A DNA stretch of 64,000 nt from Spongiibacter sp. IMCC21906 (GTDB taxonomy: Bacteria > Pseudomonadota > Gammaproteobacteria > Pseudomonadales > Spongiibacteraceae), in NCBI RefSeq assembly GCF_001010805.1, contig NZ_CP011477.1, forward strand, positions 1,999,001 to 2,063,000, given 5' to 3'. The position numbers were made by a program, and so were the translations under genes. Within the stretch, counting starts at the first letter, position 1; the number at the start of each line of letters is the position of its first letter. A model generated the notes under the pieces. That model did no database searches and was not told the origin of the DNA. It saw only the letters and a program-made list of their open reading frames with translations. Below are positions 53,545 to 62,727 of the stretch, in pieces.

Positions 53545-54855
53545 TTAATTTGCAAAGCCAACATTGGCCGATCGGGATTCAGTGCTCTTTGAATTCGCTT
53601 TATCCTGACCATCGGGATCAAAAATCATGTCCAAAAATGAGGGAGTGTATTGGCTGTAGACTTCACCAGGGAGCTCAGGCAACTTGGCATTTTTGGCAAT
53701 GGGTTTGACCAGGTGTGGGGTAACAATCATTACCAGCTCCTTGTCTTCCTGCTCAAATTTGGTGGAGCGGAACAACGCGCCAAGAATGGGGATGTCTCCC
53801 AATCCAGGAATACGATCGGCATTATTGAAGGTACTGCGGGTCACCAAGCCACTAATCACAAAGCTTTCGCCGGGGGCCAGCTGAATAGAGGTGTCAGTTC
53901 GCCGTACCCGCAGGCTGGGTACAGCAACGCCGCTGGCCTGCACGCCGTTGCTGAAGTCCAGGTCGCTAACTTCGGGGGCCACTTTCAGCATAATGCTGTT
54001 TTCACTGAGAATGGTGGGGGTGAGGCGTAGCCGTACGCCAAATTCCTTGAACTCAATTTGTACTTGACCGTCTCTGTTAGAAACAGGATAGGGGAATTCG
54101 CCCCCGGCTAGAAAGCTAGCCGTTTGGCCAGACAGGCTCACCAGCGAAGGTTCTGCCAAGGTATAAGCATAGCCATTTTTCTGCAGTGCATTAATTGCTC
54201 CCCGGAACGAATTGGTAGCGTGCCCAACCAGAATAGAAGAGGCATCGCCACTGTTAACCGTGTTGCCGATCAGGGCGCCCACTGGACTGTTGGCGAGCAG
54301 TGGTAGCAGGCCCGTAGAGCCGGTAGCTACCGACGTGTCACCGCCAATATAGGAAAAGGCGGTGCCAATCTGTTTTAGCTGCGAGCGGCTGTATTCCACA
54401 ATACGGATATCGGTTTGTACCTGAACAGCGCCACTTTGCACGGTATTGTCTTGCACCTGTTTGCCGGCCGATTGCAGTAGTTGGTCATGCTGGTTTAATG
54501 ACCGAGTCTTACCCTGCAAGTGCACGCCACTGCCGCTAGCATCTACCGCTACACCAGAGGTGCTGCTTACGGGTAGGTCAGGAACAACGTCAATCTTAAA
54601 TACCGTAGGTTCTGAGCTGCCCTGCCACAGTAGCAACTGGGTAGAGCCCATGGTTTTGGCGGTAAGTAAAAATTCTCGCGAGTTCAACACTTTCAGGCTG
54701 GCAATCTCGGGGCTGCCAATGGCGCTGCGTTTAACACTGTGCTGGGTGTTAAGGGCACGCTGTTCGCCCACCGTCATTCTCAGGGTTTTGTAGGGACTGG
54801 CTTCCACTGAGGTAACAGCCGCGAGAAGTAATCCTACTAGGAATCCTTTTTTCAT
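53545..54855 (-). CDS. rcpA: RcpA/CpaC, outer membrane secretin of the Flp pilus
   Basis: A 436-residue secretin. It has a signal peptide 'MKKGFLVGLLLAAVTSVEA', an N-terminal BON-like domain ('TLRMTVGEQRALNTQ', 'GSPEIASLKVLNSREFLLTA') and a C-terminal secretin domain ('FLAGGEFPYPVSNRDGQVQI', 'GESFVISGLVTRSTFNNADR', 'GDIPILGALFRSTKF', 'ELVMIVTPHLVKPI'). It forms the outer membrane pore. ATG 54855 has AAAGGAG eight bases upstream; the longer frame to 54894 overlaps rcpC and is rejected. Confidence 0.95.
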   Translation of the reverse strand: MKKGFLVGLLLAAVTSVEASPYKTLRMTVGEQRALNTQHSVKRSAIGSPEIASLKVLNSREFLLTAKTMGSTQLLLWQGSSEPTVFKIDVVPDLPVSSTSGVAVDASGSGVHLQGKTRSLNQHDQLLQSAGKQVQDNTVQSGAVQVQTDIRIVEYSRSQLKQIGTAFSYIGGDTSVATGSTGLLPLLANSPVGALIGNTVNSGDASSILVGHATNSFRGAINALQKNGYAYTLAEPSLVSLSGQTASFLAGGEFPYPVSNRDGQVQIEFKEFGVRLRLTPTILSENSIMLKVAPEVSDLDFSNGVQASGVAVPSLRVRRTDTSIQLAPGESFVISGLVTRSTFNNADRIPGLGDIPILGALFRSTKFEQEDKELVMIVTPHLVKPIAKNAKLPELPGEVYSQYTPSFLDMIFDPDGQDKANSKSTESRSANVGFAN

Positions 54856-54893
54856 TACCGATACTCCTTTATGCTGGGCTAGGCCGGTATTCA

Positions 54894-55775
54894 TTACTTG
54901 GTTACTCGAATAGTTTCGACGCTGTCACCGCTGTAAACATAGATGGACTTGGGGGCCGGAGGTGGTTTAAGTCCGGTCACGCTGCGCATCAGAGTGGGGT
55001 CGTCTTCGATAGTTTTGGTGGCATCTTCTGCATTAGCTTTTGCTAGTTGCACGTCGCTTTCGCCAATGGCAACTAAGCGAATATTGCCGCTGTTCTCTGC
55101 TAGTACCAGGGTGTTGATTTGCTCAATGGCGACCTCCAGCACAGCTGAGCGGCTGCGTTTGCCGGAGTCTTTGTCTGCGGTTTTAGGTTTACCTTTTTCG
55201 TCAGTGATTTGGGGTATGGCTTCGCCAATATCATTGCCATAAGCCAGCAGACGAACATTGCTCAGTACTCGGCGCGCCAAACTTTTGTTGTAGTTTTCTT
55301 TGTTGGGCCGGGTGGTGTAAATCACATCCACATAATCACCGGGTTGCAGAAAACCGCCGGTACCTACAACCTCATCCACTTTCACCGCAATAGCTCTGTA
55401 GCCGGGATTTACATCGTCAGCTAATAGACTGCGTTTTTCGAAGTGAACAAGTCGCAGTACATCGCCTTTGCGGAGGTCGGTTTGTAGCGTCTTGCCAACG
55501 ATGTCAGTGACCTTAGAAAAACCACCCTCAATACTTTGGGGGTAGGGCACCAAGTCCACCTGCTCGGCATTAATAACGCTACCTTTGGACAGGTCTTGGT
55601 TACTGATTATTGTTTTTTGGGCGTAGGTGAAACTGCTGGCATCAGCTTGTGGGGCGGTTGCCACCGAGCCAGGTTGACTAGCATCCTGCTGGCTGATCTT
55701 ATAGCCGATCACGCCCATGATAATGGCGCCGATAATCAGCAGCGCCGCGATGATTTTTAAAGTCCTTGCTTGCAT
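54894..55775 (-). CDS. rcpC: RcpC/CpaB, Flp pilus assembly protein
   Basis: A 293-residue protein with one N-terminal membrane helix ('IIAALLIIGAIIMGVIGYKI'), an SAF domain ('ISNQDLSKGSVINAEQVDLV', 'DLRKGDVLRLVHFEKR') and the RcpC/CpaB domain ('GYRAIAVKVDEVVGTGGFLQ', 'PGDYVDVIYTTRP', 'RVLSNVRLLAYG'). It is periplasmic and modifies or stabilises the secretin complex. It is the first gene of the second part of the locus, with a 228-bp upstream region that probably carries its own promoter. Confidence 0.93.
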   Translation of the reverse strand: MQARTLKIIAALLIIGAIIMGVIGYKISQQDASQPGSVATAPQADASSFTYAQKTIISNQDLSKGSVINAEQVDLVPYPQSIEGGFSKVTDIVGKTLQTDLRKGDVLRLVHFEKRSLLADDVNPGYRAIAVKVDEVVGTGGFLQPGDYVDVIYTTRPNKENYNKSLARRVLSNVRLLAYGNDIGEAIPQITDEKGKPKTADKDSGKRSRSAVLEVAIEQINTLVLAENSGNIRLVAIGESDVQLAKANAEDATKTIEDDPTLMRSVTGLKPPPAPKSIYVYSGDSVETIRVTK

Positions 55776-55806
55776 GGTTGAATCCCTAAAATCGCCTTAA
55801 GCTTCA

Positions 55807-55838
55807 ATGTTTCGTATGAGTAATTGGCAACGAAACAT
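55807..55838. promoter_or_regulatory. 9-bp inverted repeat upstream of rcpC
   Basis: ATGTTTCGT (55807-55815) and ACGAAACAT (55830-55838), perfect arms 14 bases apart, 32 bp before the rcpC start codon. It could be an operator for a dimeric regulator or an RNA hairpin in the leader; no T run follows on the minus strand. Confidence 0.45.
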
Positions 55839-55984
55839 ACCTGATATATCTGTAACTTTGATGCTATGGCTTGTGTAGTAGGCTCGATATCGTGAGAGAT
55901 ACGTACTAGCGCCCGTGCATGTCGAAAACCTTGCTTTGCGTCACATTACCGCTGGCGCGATGTCGCTCTAACGCCAATGGCAAA

Positions 55985-56002
55985 GCCGCCGCGAGGGGCG
56001 GC
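55985..56002 (-). terminator. GC-rich hairpin just after tadE
   Basis: GCCGCC (55985-55990) and GGCGGC (55997-56002) form a 6-bp stem with a 6-base loop directly after the tadE stop codon. On the minus strand only TTT follows, so it is a weak or partial terminator separating flp-tadV-tadE from rcpC onward. Confidence 0.4.
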
Positions 56003-56003
56003 A

Positions 56004-56456
56004 TTAAAGACGAAGGCTGGCGCGACCCACCAGGCTGTCTGGCAGACTGGGAATGTCACCCACCAGTGGCAGGGTGATACCCGGTAGAGGCGGCGCGGTG
56101 CTTAGCCGAACCGTACATAACATGTTTGGATCACAGGAGAAGGAGAAGTTTTCACCGCTGGTAGCACTACTCACCAAGGATGCAGACAGCCAGGTCAGGG
56201 AGTTTTGCACTTGGCTGCGTACCACTGGCTCAAGCTCGTCTTGGGTACACACCGATTCCGCGCACTCCGTGGCCAGTGCGGCCCGCAGGGCGTCTTCGCT
56301 GACATAGGTAAAACTCTGGATGATCAGAAACGCCATCCCGTAGGCGATAATCGCGTAAACCATGGCAAAGAAAACCGGAAACATCAGCGCGAATTCAATC
56401 GCCACTGCCCCCGTTTGTTTTTTGGCCTTGCCTGTTTTGTTGCTGTTGTGCTTCAT
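56004..56456 (-). CDS. tadE: TadE-like pseudopilin
   Basis: A 150-residue protein with the TadE signature: a short basic leader then 'GAVAIEFALMFPVFFAMVYA', in which a prepilin-type Gly precedes a hydrophobic helix with Glu at +5. The C-terminal part is periplasmic, with two or three Cys. TadE is cut by the locus peptidase and acts as a minor pseudopilin. ATG 56456 follows GAGG seven bases upstream. It lies between tadV and the hairpin before rcpC. Confidence 0.9.
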   Translation of the reverse strand: MKHNSNKTGKAKKQTGAVAIEFALMFPVFFAMVYAIIAYGMAFLIIQSFTYVSEDALRAALATECAESVCTQDELEPVVRSQVQNSLTWLSASLVSSATSGENFSFSCDPNMLCTVRLSTAPPLPGITLPLVGDIPSLPDSLVGRASLRL

Positions 56457-56502
56457 GATTCCTCGCCCTCCGTCCAGTGGTTTAGCGGGAGAGATTCGAT
56501 AG

Positions 56503-56991
56503 CTAATTGGTGACGTCTAATAGGCTTAGCAAATACTCACCGGTTAATAGATGCAGCGCTGCGCCCAAGGCGATAGCGGTGCCAAGGGGTAGCCCGGTGT
56601 GACTGGGCGGCACTGGCTTGGCGTACGTATGGGAGCTTGGCGCAAACACGCCCCGCCAGCTTGCGACCAGCGGGGCTTGAAGCTTAAGCAGACACACCAC
56701 CAGCAACACGCCGGTGGCAAATACTTGCAGTAATACCGCGCTGGGCCACAGTGGCGCAATCGCCAGCATCAGCTTGACATCGCCGCCCCCCACAATGCCC
56801 TTGATATAGCCGGGCAGGGTAATGGCCAAAGCAAAGATGATATTGATTGCCAGTGTCGTTAGGTTCACTTGGCTTTGCGAAAAAAAGGCAAAGTATGCCA
56901 CTGCCGCTAATAGTGCGTTTAGGGCATTGGGAATTCTGCGACTTTTCCAGTCGAGAACTCCAATGCCGGTTATTAAAGCGGTGGCGATCAC
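56503..56991 (-). CDS. tadV: TadV/CpaA, prepilin peptidase
   Basis: A 162-residue A24-family aspartic peptidase that processes the Flp pilin and pseudopilins. The two active-site Asp residues lie in 'GVLDWKSRRIPN' (about residue 14) and 'GIVGGGDVKLMLAIAPLW' (about residue 73), with several membrane helices around them. The start is GTG 56991; an upstream ATG runs into a stop. It is short, as usual for CpaA/TadV, lacking the methylase domain of PilD. Confidence 0.9.
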   Translation of the reverse strand: MIATALITGIGVLDWKSRRIPNALNALLAAVAYFAFFSQSQVNLTTLAINIIFALAITLPGYIKGIVGGGDVKLMLAIAPLWPSAVLLQVFATGVLLVVCLLKLQAPLVASWRGVFAPSSHTYAKPVPPSHTGLPLGTAIALGAALHLLTGEYLLSLLDVTN

Positions 56992-57022
56992 AGGCTTACC
57001 TATGCATGGCTAGAGGCGCGAG

Positions 57023-57214
57023 TTAACCACCAGTCGCAGTAGTAACATCAGTGAACATACCCGTGAAAATGCTGCTGACACTTATACCACTAGCACCAAA
57101 TGCAACGACCAGCGCTACGACAACTATTGCAGCAATAACCGCATACTCAATCGCGCTGGCACCAGTCTCGTCTTTTGCAAAAGATTTCATTTTGGTCAAA
57201 ATTGTATTTAACAT
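57023..57214 (-). CDS. flp: Flp-type pilin
   Basis: A 63-residue type IVb pilin, the main subunit of the Flp fibre. After a basic leader, the cleavage site G|ASAIEYAVIAA has Gly at -1, Glu at +5 and Tyr at +6, the hallmark of Flp pilins. A single hydrophobic helix ('YAVIAAIVVVALVVAFGAS') and a short Gly/Thr-rich tail follow. GGAG lies in front of the start. It is the first gene of the minus-strand tad cluster, with the promoter presumably in the 188 bp before recX. Confidence 0.95.
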   Translation of the reverse strand: MLNTILTKMKSFAKDETGASAIEYAVIAAIVVVALVVAFGASGISVSSIFTGMFTDVTTATGG

Positions 57215-57402
57215 GGGTCGTTCTCCATTGGTTTAGGTTTCGACCGAGATACATAGGCGAATCCCTATCGGCCTTGGTGATAAGATTGCGCTTTGCACAG
57301 TTGGAAAAAAATAAGTAGTTGCCGTAGCTGATCTAAGGAAATACCCACTATTTGTAGCGTTATGCGAGATAAAATGCGCTTTTTAGCCCCCCTTTTTGCG
57401 TT

Positions 57403-57858
57403 ATGAGCGATAACAAGACGGTTCGCCTGAAGGCCATGGACTTGCTGGCGCGGCGGGAGCACTCTCGAAGTGAGCTTAAAAATAAGCTGTTATTTCGCTT
57501 TAGTGAAAACGAATCAGAAATTGATGTGGCACTGGCCGATCTATCTGCTGAGGGTTTGCAGTGTGATGCTCGGTTTTGCGAATCGTATATCCGTGTTAGA
57601 GCAGAACGGGGGTATGGGCCTCAACGATTACAGCAGGAGCTGCGGCAACGGGGTGTGGATGAGGCGTTGATTAGTGACGCTTTAGGTTGTTGTGATATTG
57701 ATTGGTGGCAGCAGGCAGAGGCGCAGTTAATTAAAAAGTTTGGTGAAGGGAAGCCTAGTGATTATAAAGCTCGCGCTAAGCGTATGCGGTTTTTGCAATA
57801 TAAGGGTTATTCACAGGATCAAATCAACGTAACCTTGGCTACCCTCTGTGGTGATTGA
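57403..57858 (+). CDS. recX: Regulatory protein RecX
   Basis: A 151-residue inhibitor and modulator of RecA filaments. It is almost all helical, with three-helix repeats: 'KAMDLLARREHSRSELKNKL', 'ALADLSAEGLQCDARFCESY' with 'RGYGPQRLQQELRQRGVDEA', and 'YKARAKRMRFLQYKGYSQDQ'. The second-repeat motif R-x-x-x-G-Y-G-P-x-R-L is diagnostic. It is normally next to recA and expressed by read-through from it; here 12 kb with a minus-strand tad locus intervenes, so it needs its own promoter. Confidence 0.93.
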   Translation: MSDNKTVRLKAMDLLARREHSRSELKNKLLFRFSENESEIDVALADLSAEGLQCDARFCESYIRVRAERGYGPQRLQQELRQRGVDEALISDALGCCDIDWWQQAEAQLIKKFGEGKPSDYKARAKRMRFLQYKGYSQDQINVTLATLCGD

Positions 57859-58091
57859 GTTGGACGTTGAATTAAATCGCATTTATGTCATCTAACAGCT
57901 CTATGGTACAAGTGCCTCAGAAGCTTGTAGGGTACTTGTTAAATACATAAACCAGCTTAGCTGATGGTGAATGTGACTCTCTTTGGGGTTATTCACATTG
58001 CTATTTGATACGGTCGATTCAATTGCTATAAGTGGCGACAGTGGCATTAAGTAGCTGCTAAATCGCAGAGTTTTCAATAAGGAGCTTAACA

Positions 58092-58526
58092 ATGTTAAAA
58101 CGTTATTCGGTCATTTTGGCCTCGCTAATCATCTTTTTTTCACTGAGTTCAACGACCCAGGCTCAGCAAGGGGCTGACTTGGCCGCTGCTGGTTTGCAGA
58201 GCCTGGTGACTGAGCTGAAGCTTGATGAATCGCAAAAACAGGAAGTGGATGCATTAATTAAAAGCTACACAGAAAAGTCTACGGCTATCCGTACTAAGGT
58301 TCTGGAGCTGCAAACTGAAATGAAGAGCCTGGAGCTTGGCAACTTGACTAAGAAGAAAATTCAGCGTCTTAGCGCAAGCACGGGTAAATATTCTGCCCAA
58401 TTCACTGAGCAAACGTTGTTGCTTCAAACTGGTTTTTACGCCGTGTTGAATAGCGAGCAAAAAGCGAAATTTGACGAGTTGAGAGGTCAGATTGCTGAGC
58501 GTCGCAGCATCATGTCTTCCCAATAA
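58092..58526 (+). CDS. Small periplasmic Spy/CpxP-like protein
   Basis: A 144-residue protein with a signal peptide ('VILASLIIFFSLSSTTQAQ') and a helical mature part. Two LTxxQ-like motifs, 'LDESQKQEVDALI' (about residue 49) and 'LNSEQKAKFDEL' (about residue 120), are the mark of the Spy/CpxP periplasmic chaperone group. GGAG lies eight bases before ATG 58092. No cpx genes are nearby. The call to this group rests on the motifs and length only. Confidence 0.65.
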   Translation: MLKRYSVILASLIIFFSLSSTTQAQQGADLAAAGLQSLVTELKLDESQKQEVDALIKSYTEKSTAIRTKVLELQTEMKSLELGNLTKKKIQRLSASTGKYSAQFTEQTLLLQTGFYAVLNSEQKAKFDELRGQIAERRSIMSSQ

Positions 58527-58661
58527 ATAAGAAGCTGGGTGCGCAGGTCCAGTCTGCGCGCCGCCACCTACCGAGTAAATAACGGGCACTCAAAACGATG
58601 CCGACCTTTTAGCGTTTATTATGCTTAATATTATTTGAGCCCATTCTCACAGAGGCTTGCA

Positions 58662-58689
58662 GGGTGCACACTCCTTTAGCTGTGCACCC
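58662..58689. repeat. 9-bp inverted repeat between convergent genes
   Basis: GGGTGCACA (58662-58670) and TGTGCACCC (58681-58689), perfect arms with a 10-base loop. No T run on either side, so an intrinsic terminator is not clear; it may still stop transcription of the two convergent genes. Confidence 0.5.
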
Positions 58690-58706
58690 CACCCCCACCG
58701 CGGTGT

Positions 58707-61658
58707 TTATACTTTTTCCAGCGTAAAACCTTCTTCTTTTATCCAATCTGCCAGCGATTTTGCATGGCTGTCATTGCTAACGACAGCGGTACTGGCTTTG
58801 CCTTGTTGTAAGTACGTTTTTGTAACTCTGATGAGATCCTCAGCTTGAGTGTTTAAAACCCGCTGACGAAACAGGCGGCGTTGCGTGAGGCTGCGGCCGA
58901 AAAGATTATTCTGGAAGTCTTGCTTGGCTTCGCCTGCTGGGGAACCCGGTTTGTCGATGCTTCCGATAATACCAAGTATTGCTTGCTCTAGCGCTTCATC
59001 GGAGATGGGGTTATTTAATAACCATTCGATTGAATCATCAAAATCTTGCAGGGTTTCGGTAAGCCTTGGATCGCGATAAGAAAAGAAACGAAATGCGGCG
59101 ATATTCGAATCTTGCGAGGCTCCACCACCGTAAGCGCCACCTTGCTCACGAATACAGCGGTGCAGGTAGCCATTGCGAAGATAGCTGGCAAGCACCGTCA
59201 ACACTGCCGAATCAGGATGCTCTGAGGTGACGGTGGGATAGGCCTTGGCGCAGAAGTTGACCTGGGAGTTGGCGACCCAAAATTCTTGGCGGCTTTCTCG
59301 TAGGGGCGCTAAGGTAAACAGATTACTCTGGCTTTGAGAAAGGTCTGACCATGTGCTGGCAAGCTGCTCGTTAAGGCTTGCTACAATTTCCTCATCGGCA
59401 ATGAATAACAGCTGTTTTGGGCATTGAAGAATTTTAGTATGTAGTGCCAAAAGCCGGGTTGCCAGTTGCTGACGCTGGGTTTGTTCTTTCAGTGCGTCGC
59501 TTAACGCCTTCGATGATTTAATGCCCGGAAGGCCGCCTAATTTGTGATTGATGTTAGCGATAGGACTCATCCCCGCACTGGCCGCGCTCATGGCCAGGGC
59601 ATGGCCGTTTCCGGTAATGGCAGATTGCTTACGTGCGCTAACTTGTGAGGCGATATCAGCGATGCGTTCCAGTTCGTCAAAGCGCTGGGTGGTTAAGGTG
59701 TCTTTCATTAACTGGGCTTGATCAAGGGCGTTGCGGGCGAGGGCTTTAGCACTGATGACTAAATAAGCAGTCGATTTTTGCTCGTCATCGGTATCGCCTC
59801 GCATACTGGTAAACGCCGAAATGCCGCCACACACTCGAGCTTGTCTAGCTTGGGTTTGCAGATAATCTTCTTTTCCCACCCCTAGTTCGGTTAGCAGTTG
59901 GCTGTAAAGGGGCAGTAATGCGGTTTCCTCGTCGCTAAGGGCTGGGAGTGAGAGAAACAGTTGCTGGTAAACCAGGCCGTTGGTGCCCCGGGCATATTGT
60001 GTGCAAGGTAGAGAGCCCAGCTTGGTTTTGTTAAAGGGAATTTCCGGGATATCCAGCTGCACGTCGTCTAATGAGACTTTAGGGAGGATGGATTCGTCTT
60101 CTTGCAAGGTTTGACGTTCCGCCAGTGCCGCAGCTTGATCTACGATGGCTTGTTTTTCAGTGTCTGACAGAGAAGATTGCAGTGATGCCAATTTGGCTCT
60201 TTCGGCATTGTCACGATGCTGTTGCATGGCGGTATCTGGTGCCATGGTCAGTCGTACCCGATGGGGGTTGTCTAGTAGTTGTTGGGCCAAACCTTTTATA
60301 TAACCGGTGTCTTTAATGCTTTCCCGAAGTTTTTCAATGGCGGGGTCAAGGTTAAGTAAATCAATGGGCTTGCCTCGATGAGTAGCACTGCCCATGGCGT
60401 TAAGAATCAGCTGCAGCCCGTAGGGAAAGCCATCGCCACTGATTTCACGTTGCTGTAATTCCAGTTGGTGAAGCACGGCCTCGATATTTTCTTGGGGGAC
60501 GCCGTTGCTGGCGATGTCGGCAATGGTATCCAGTACCATTTTTTCAAACGCGGGGCCGTGCTCAGCTTCGCTGCCTTCAATACCGCATACCAGCGTCATT
60601 TCCTTCATGGAGTCTTCCAGGCCGCAAAGTGGCGAGGGCGCGCTACCCAGCTCAGTGGTTTCTAGTGCCTTTAGAAGTGGGCTGGCGCTATTGTCTAACA
60701 ACACGCCAGATAGTAACTGCGCTTCAAGAAGTGAGTTCAGGTCGGTGCTGGAGCCAAGCAACCACGCCAACACAATGTGAGTTTTGCCCGCGACGTCTTC
60801 ATCCTCGGGTACAGGGTAGTGCTCAAGAACTTGGACTGGGGCGTGATAACGTTTTTCATCGGCAACGGAGATATGCACATCCAGTGCATCAAAGCGTGAC
60901 AGCGCCAGTTCTTCAAAACGGGCCTGATGTTCTGCTGCCGGGATATCGCCAAAGGTCATGAATATCGCATTGCTGGGGTGATAATGCTTGCGATAAAAGT
61001 CTTGTAGTTCTTGATAACTTAGGTCAGGGATGGCTTCCGGGTCGCCACCACTGTTGTAATGATAGGTGTTGCTAGGATAGAGGTATTTGCAGAGGGTTTG
61101 CCAAAGTTGGCTGGAGACGCTGCTCATCGCGCCTTTCATCTCATTAAACACGACGCCTTTATATACTAGCGGCGAGTTGGGGTTGTCTGCCTCTGCAAAC
61201 TCCAGGCGGTGGCCTTCTTGGGCAAAGTCCAGTGGGTCTAGTCGGGAGAAAAACACCGCGTCCATATAGACTTGCAAGAGATTTTCAAAATCTTTGCGAT
61301 TACAGCTGGCAAACGGGTAGGCGGTCCAGTCGGAGCTGGTAAAGGCGTTCATAAACGTGTTTAAGGAGCGCCGGATCATCATAAAAAACGGGTCGCGGAG
61401 GGGAAAACGCTCGCTGCCGCATAAAGCCGTATGCTCAAGGATGTGGGCGACTCCGGTAGAGTCTTGGGGCACCGTGCGTAGCGCAACAAGAAAGACGTTT
61501 TCGGGGTTGTCGCTGGCAATGTGGTAATGGGCGGCGCCGGTGACGCGATGACGGTACTCTGCAAGGTTGACTCCCAGCGCGGGGATATCCTCACTGCTGA
61601 TTAGCTCAAAACTGGCGGTGGTGGTTTTTGCAGCGGCTTGACTCATAGTGGGGGACAT
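58707..61658 (-). CDS. M16C family metalloprotease, presequence protease (PreP)-like
   Basis: A 983-residue zinc protease. The inverted zinc motif is 'HILEHTALCGS' (HxxEH at about residues 74-78), with the distal Glu in 'YKGVVFNEMKGAMSS'. 'FMNAFTSSDWTAYPFASCN' and the second-half 'EQGGAYGGGASQDSNIAAFR' (R/Y pair) are also diagnostic. The two halves form a closed chamber for unfolded peptides, as in PreP, Cym1 and the M16C falcilysin group. There is no signal peptide, so it is probably cytoplasmic and degrades short peptides. Two starts are possible, 61658 and 61646; neither has ideal spacing to the AAGGA upstream. Confidence 0.92.
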   Translation of the reverse strand: MSPTMSQAAAKTTTASFELISSEDIPALGVNLAEYRHRVTGAAHYHIASDNPENVFLVALRTVPQDSTGVAHILEHTALCGSERFPLRDPFFMMIRRSLNTFMNAFTSSDWTAYPFASCNRKDFENLLQVYMDAVFFSRLDPLDFAQEGHRLEFAEADNPNSPLVYKGVVFNEMKGAMSSVSSQLWQTLCKYLYPSNTYHYNSGGDPEAIPDLSYQELQDFYRKHYHPSNAIFMTFGDIPAAEHQARFEELALSRFDALDVHISVADEKRYHAPVQVLEHYPVPEDEDVAGKTHIVLAWLLGSSTDLNSLLEAQLLSGVLLDNSASPLLKALETTELGSAPSPLCGLEDSMKEMTLVCGIEGSEAEHGPAFEKMVLDTIADIASNGVPQENIEAVLHQLELQQREISGDGFPYGLQLILNAMGSATHRGKPIDLLNLDPAIEKLRESIKDTGYIKGLAQQLLDNPHRVRLTMAPDTAMQQHRDNAERAKLASLQSSLSDTEKQAIVDQAAALAERQTLQEDESILPKVSLDDVQLDIPEIPFNKTKLGSLPCTQYARGTNGLVYQQLFLSLPALSDEETALLPLYSQLLTELGVGKEDYLQTQARQARVCGGISAFTSMRGDTDDEQKSTAYLVISAKALARNALDQAQLMKDTLTTQRFDELERIADIASQVSARKQSAITGNGHALAMSAASAGMSPIANINHKLGGLPGIKSSKALSDALKEQTQRQQLATRLLALHTKILQCPKQLLFIADEEIVASLNEQLASTWSDLSQSQSNLFTLAPLRESRQEFWVANSQVNFCAKAYPTVTSEHPDSAVLTVLASYLRNGYLHRCIREQGGAYGGGASQDSNIAAFRFFSYRDPRLTETLQDFDDSIEWLLNNPISDEALEQAILGIIGSIDKPGSPAGEAKQDFQNNLFGRSLTQRRLFRQRVLNTQAEDLIRVTKTYLQQGKASTAVVSNDSHAKSLADWIKEEGFTLEKV

Positions 61659-61815
61659 ATCCTTTTTTAATAACAGCGTATTCCCTCATTCTAGCTGGTG
61701 GGGATCGGGCGAGGCTAGCCCGAAAATTGTCTGGCTTGATGAAACCCCCTGTATTTGCTGGAAATTGTAAATGACTGCTGTCGTTGAAGCAGGTTGATAT
61801 CCCCGAAATCGCTTA

Positions 61816-62718
61816 GCCAGTGTTGCGAGCTTTCGTTGTGGTGGGAAGGGTGTTTTTACTGCGGCGACTGGATCCCGGCTCAAGGCCGGGATGACGATTT
61901 TTGAGATTGAGGATGGCGATTTTCGAGACCGAAGGTGATGATTTTCTAGACAGAGGATGGTGGTTTTGGAGGCTGAGGGTGACGATTTTGCTAACGTCGA
62001 GACTCGATTAATAAAAGCCCAGAGCTGAGTCTTACCCGCGAAAGCGGGTATCCAGTGTTGCGAGCTTTGGCTGTGGTGGGAAGGGCGTTTTTATTGCGGC
62101 GACTGGATCCCGGCTCAAAGCCGGGATGACGATTTTCGAGATTGAGGGTGACGATTTCCGAGGCTGATGAGGGCGGTTTTGGAGACCGAGGGTGACGATT
62201 TCGCTAACGTCGAGACTCGGTTAATAAAAGCCCTGAGCTGAGTCTTACCCGCGAAAGTGGGTATCCAGTGTTGCGGGCTTTGGCTGTGGTGAGGAGGGCA
62301 GTTTTTACTGTGGCGACTGGATCCCGGCTCAAGGCCGGGATGACGATTTTCGAGATTGAGGGTGGCGATTTTGGAGTTGATGGTGGTTGTTTTGGAGCTA
62401 AAGGATAGCGGTTTGAAAATCTGAGGATAGCTGTTTGGAGCCTGAGGATGCCGCTCTGTTAATCACGTTTTTAGAAAATGCTTCCACTTGGTTATGTGGC
62501 CTGTCTAATTTTATGATATGACAAGCTCTATCTCGTTGAGAGGTAATGAAGTGTTACCTATATGGCCGAGCTAGATGGCCGAGCTAGTCTGTAACCCATG
62601 TGACCGGTTTGCACTAAACAGAGTCTTACCCGCGAAAGCGGGTATCCAGTGTTGCGGGCTTTGGCTGTGGTGAGGGCGTTTTTACTGTGGCGACTGGATC
62701 CCGGCTCAAGACCGGGAT
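61816..62718. repeat. Degenerate array of four two-palindrome units
   Basis: Each unit has palindrome P1 (tacccgcgaaagcgggta) about 65-75 bp ahead of P2 (ATCCCGGC..GCCGGGAT), joined by a conserved 'ccagtgttgcg..ctttggctgtggtg' segment. P1 is at 62034-62051, 62246-62263 (one mismatch) and 62627-62644, and decayed in the first unit. P2 is at 61872-61892, 62107-62127, 62321-62341 and 62698-62718 (one mismatch). Unit spacing is about 212-235 bp, then about 380 bp before the last. After P2 comes a GA/TG-rich tail of 'gattttngagnntgagggtgac' type. Similar palindromes are dispersed in many proteobacteria. Confidence 0.85.
62562..62587. repeat. 13-bp tandem duplication
   Basis: ATGGCCGAGCTAG at 62562-62574 and 62575-62587. 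Confidence 0.95.
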
Positions 62719-62727
62719 GACAATTTT

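Noticed and set aside
62034-62718. Possible CRISPR array in the repeat region
   Set aside because: Units are over 200 bp, differ from each other, lack uniform short spacers, and no cas gene is present.
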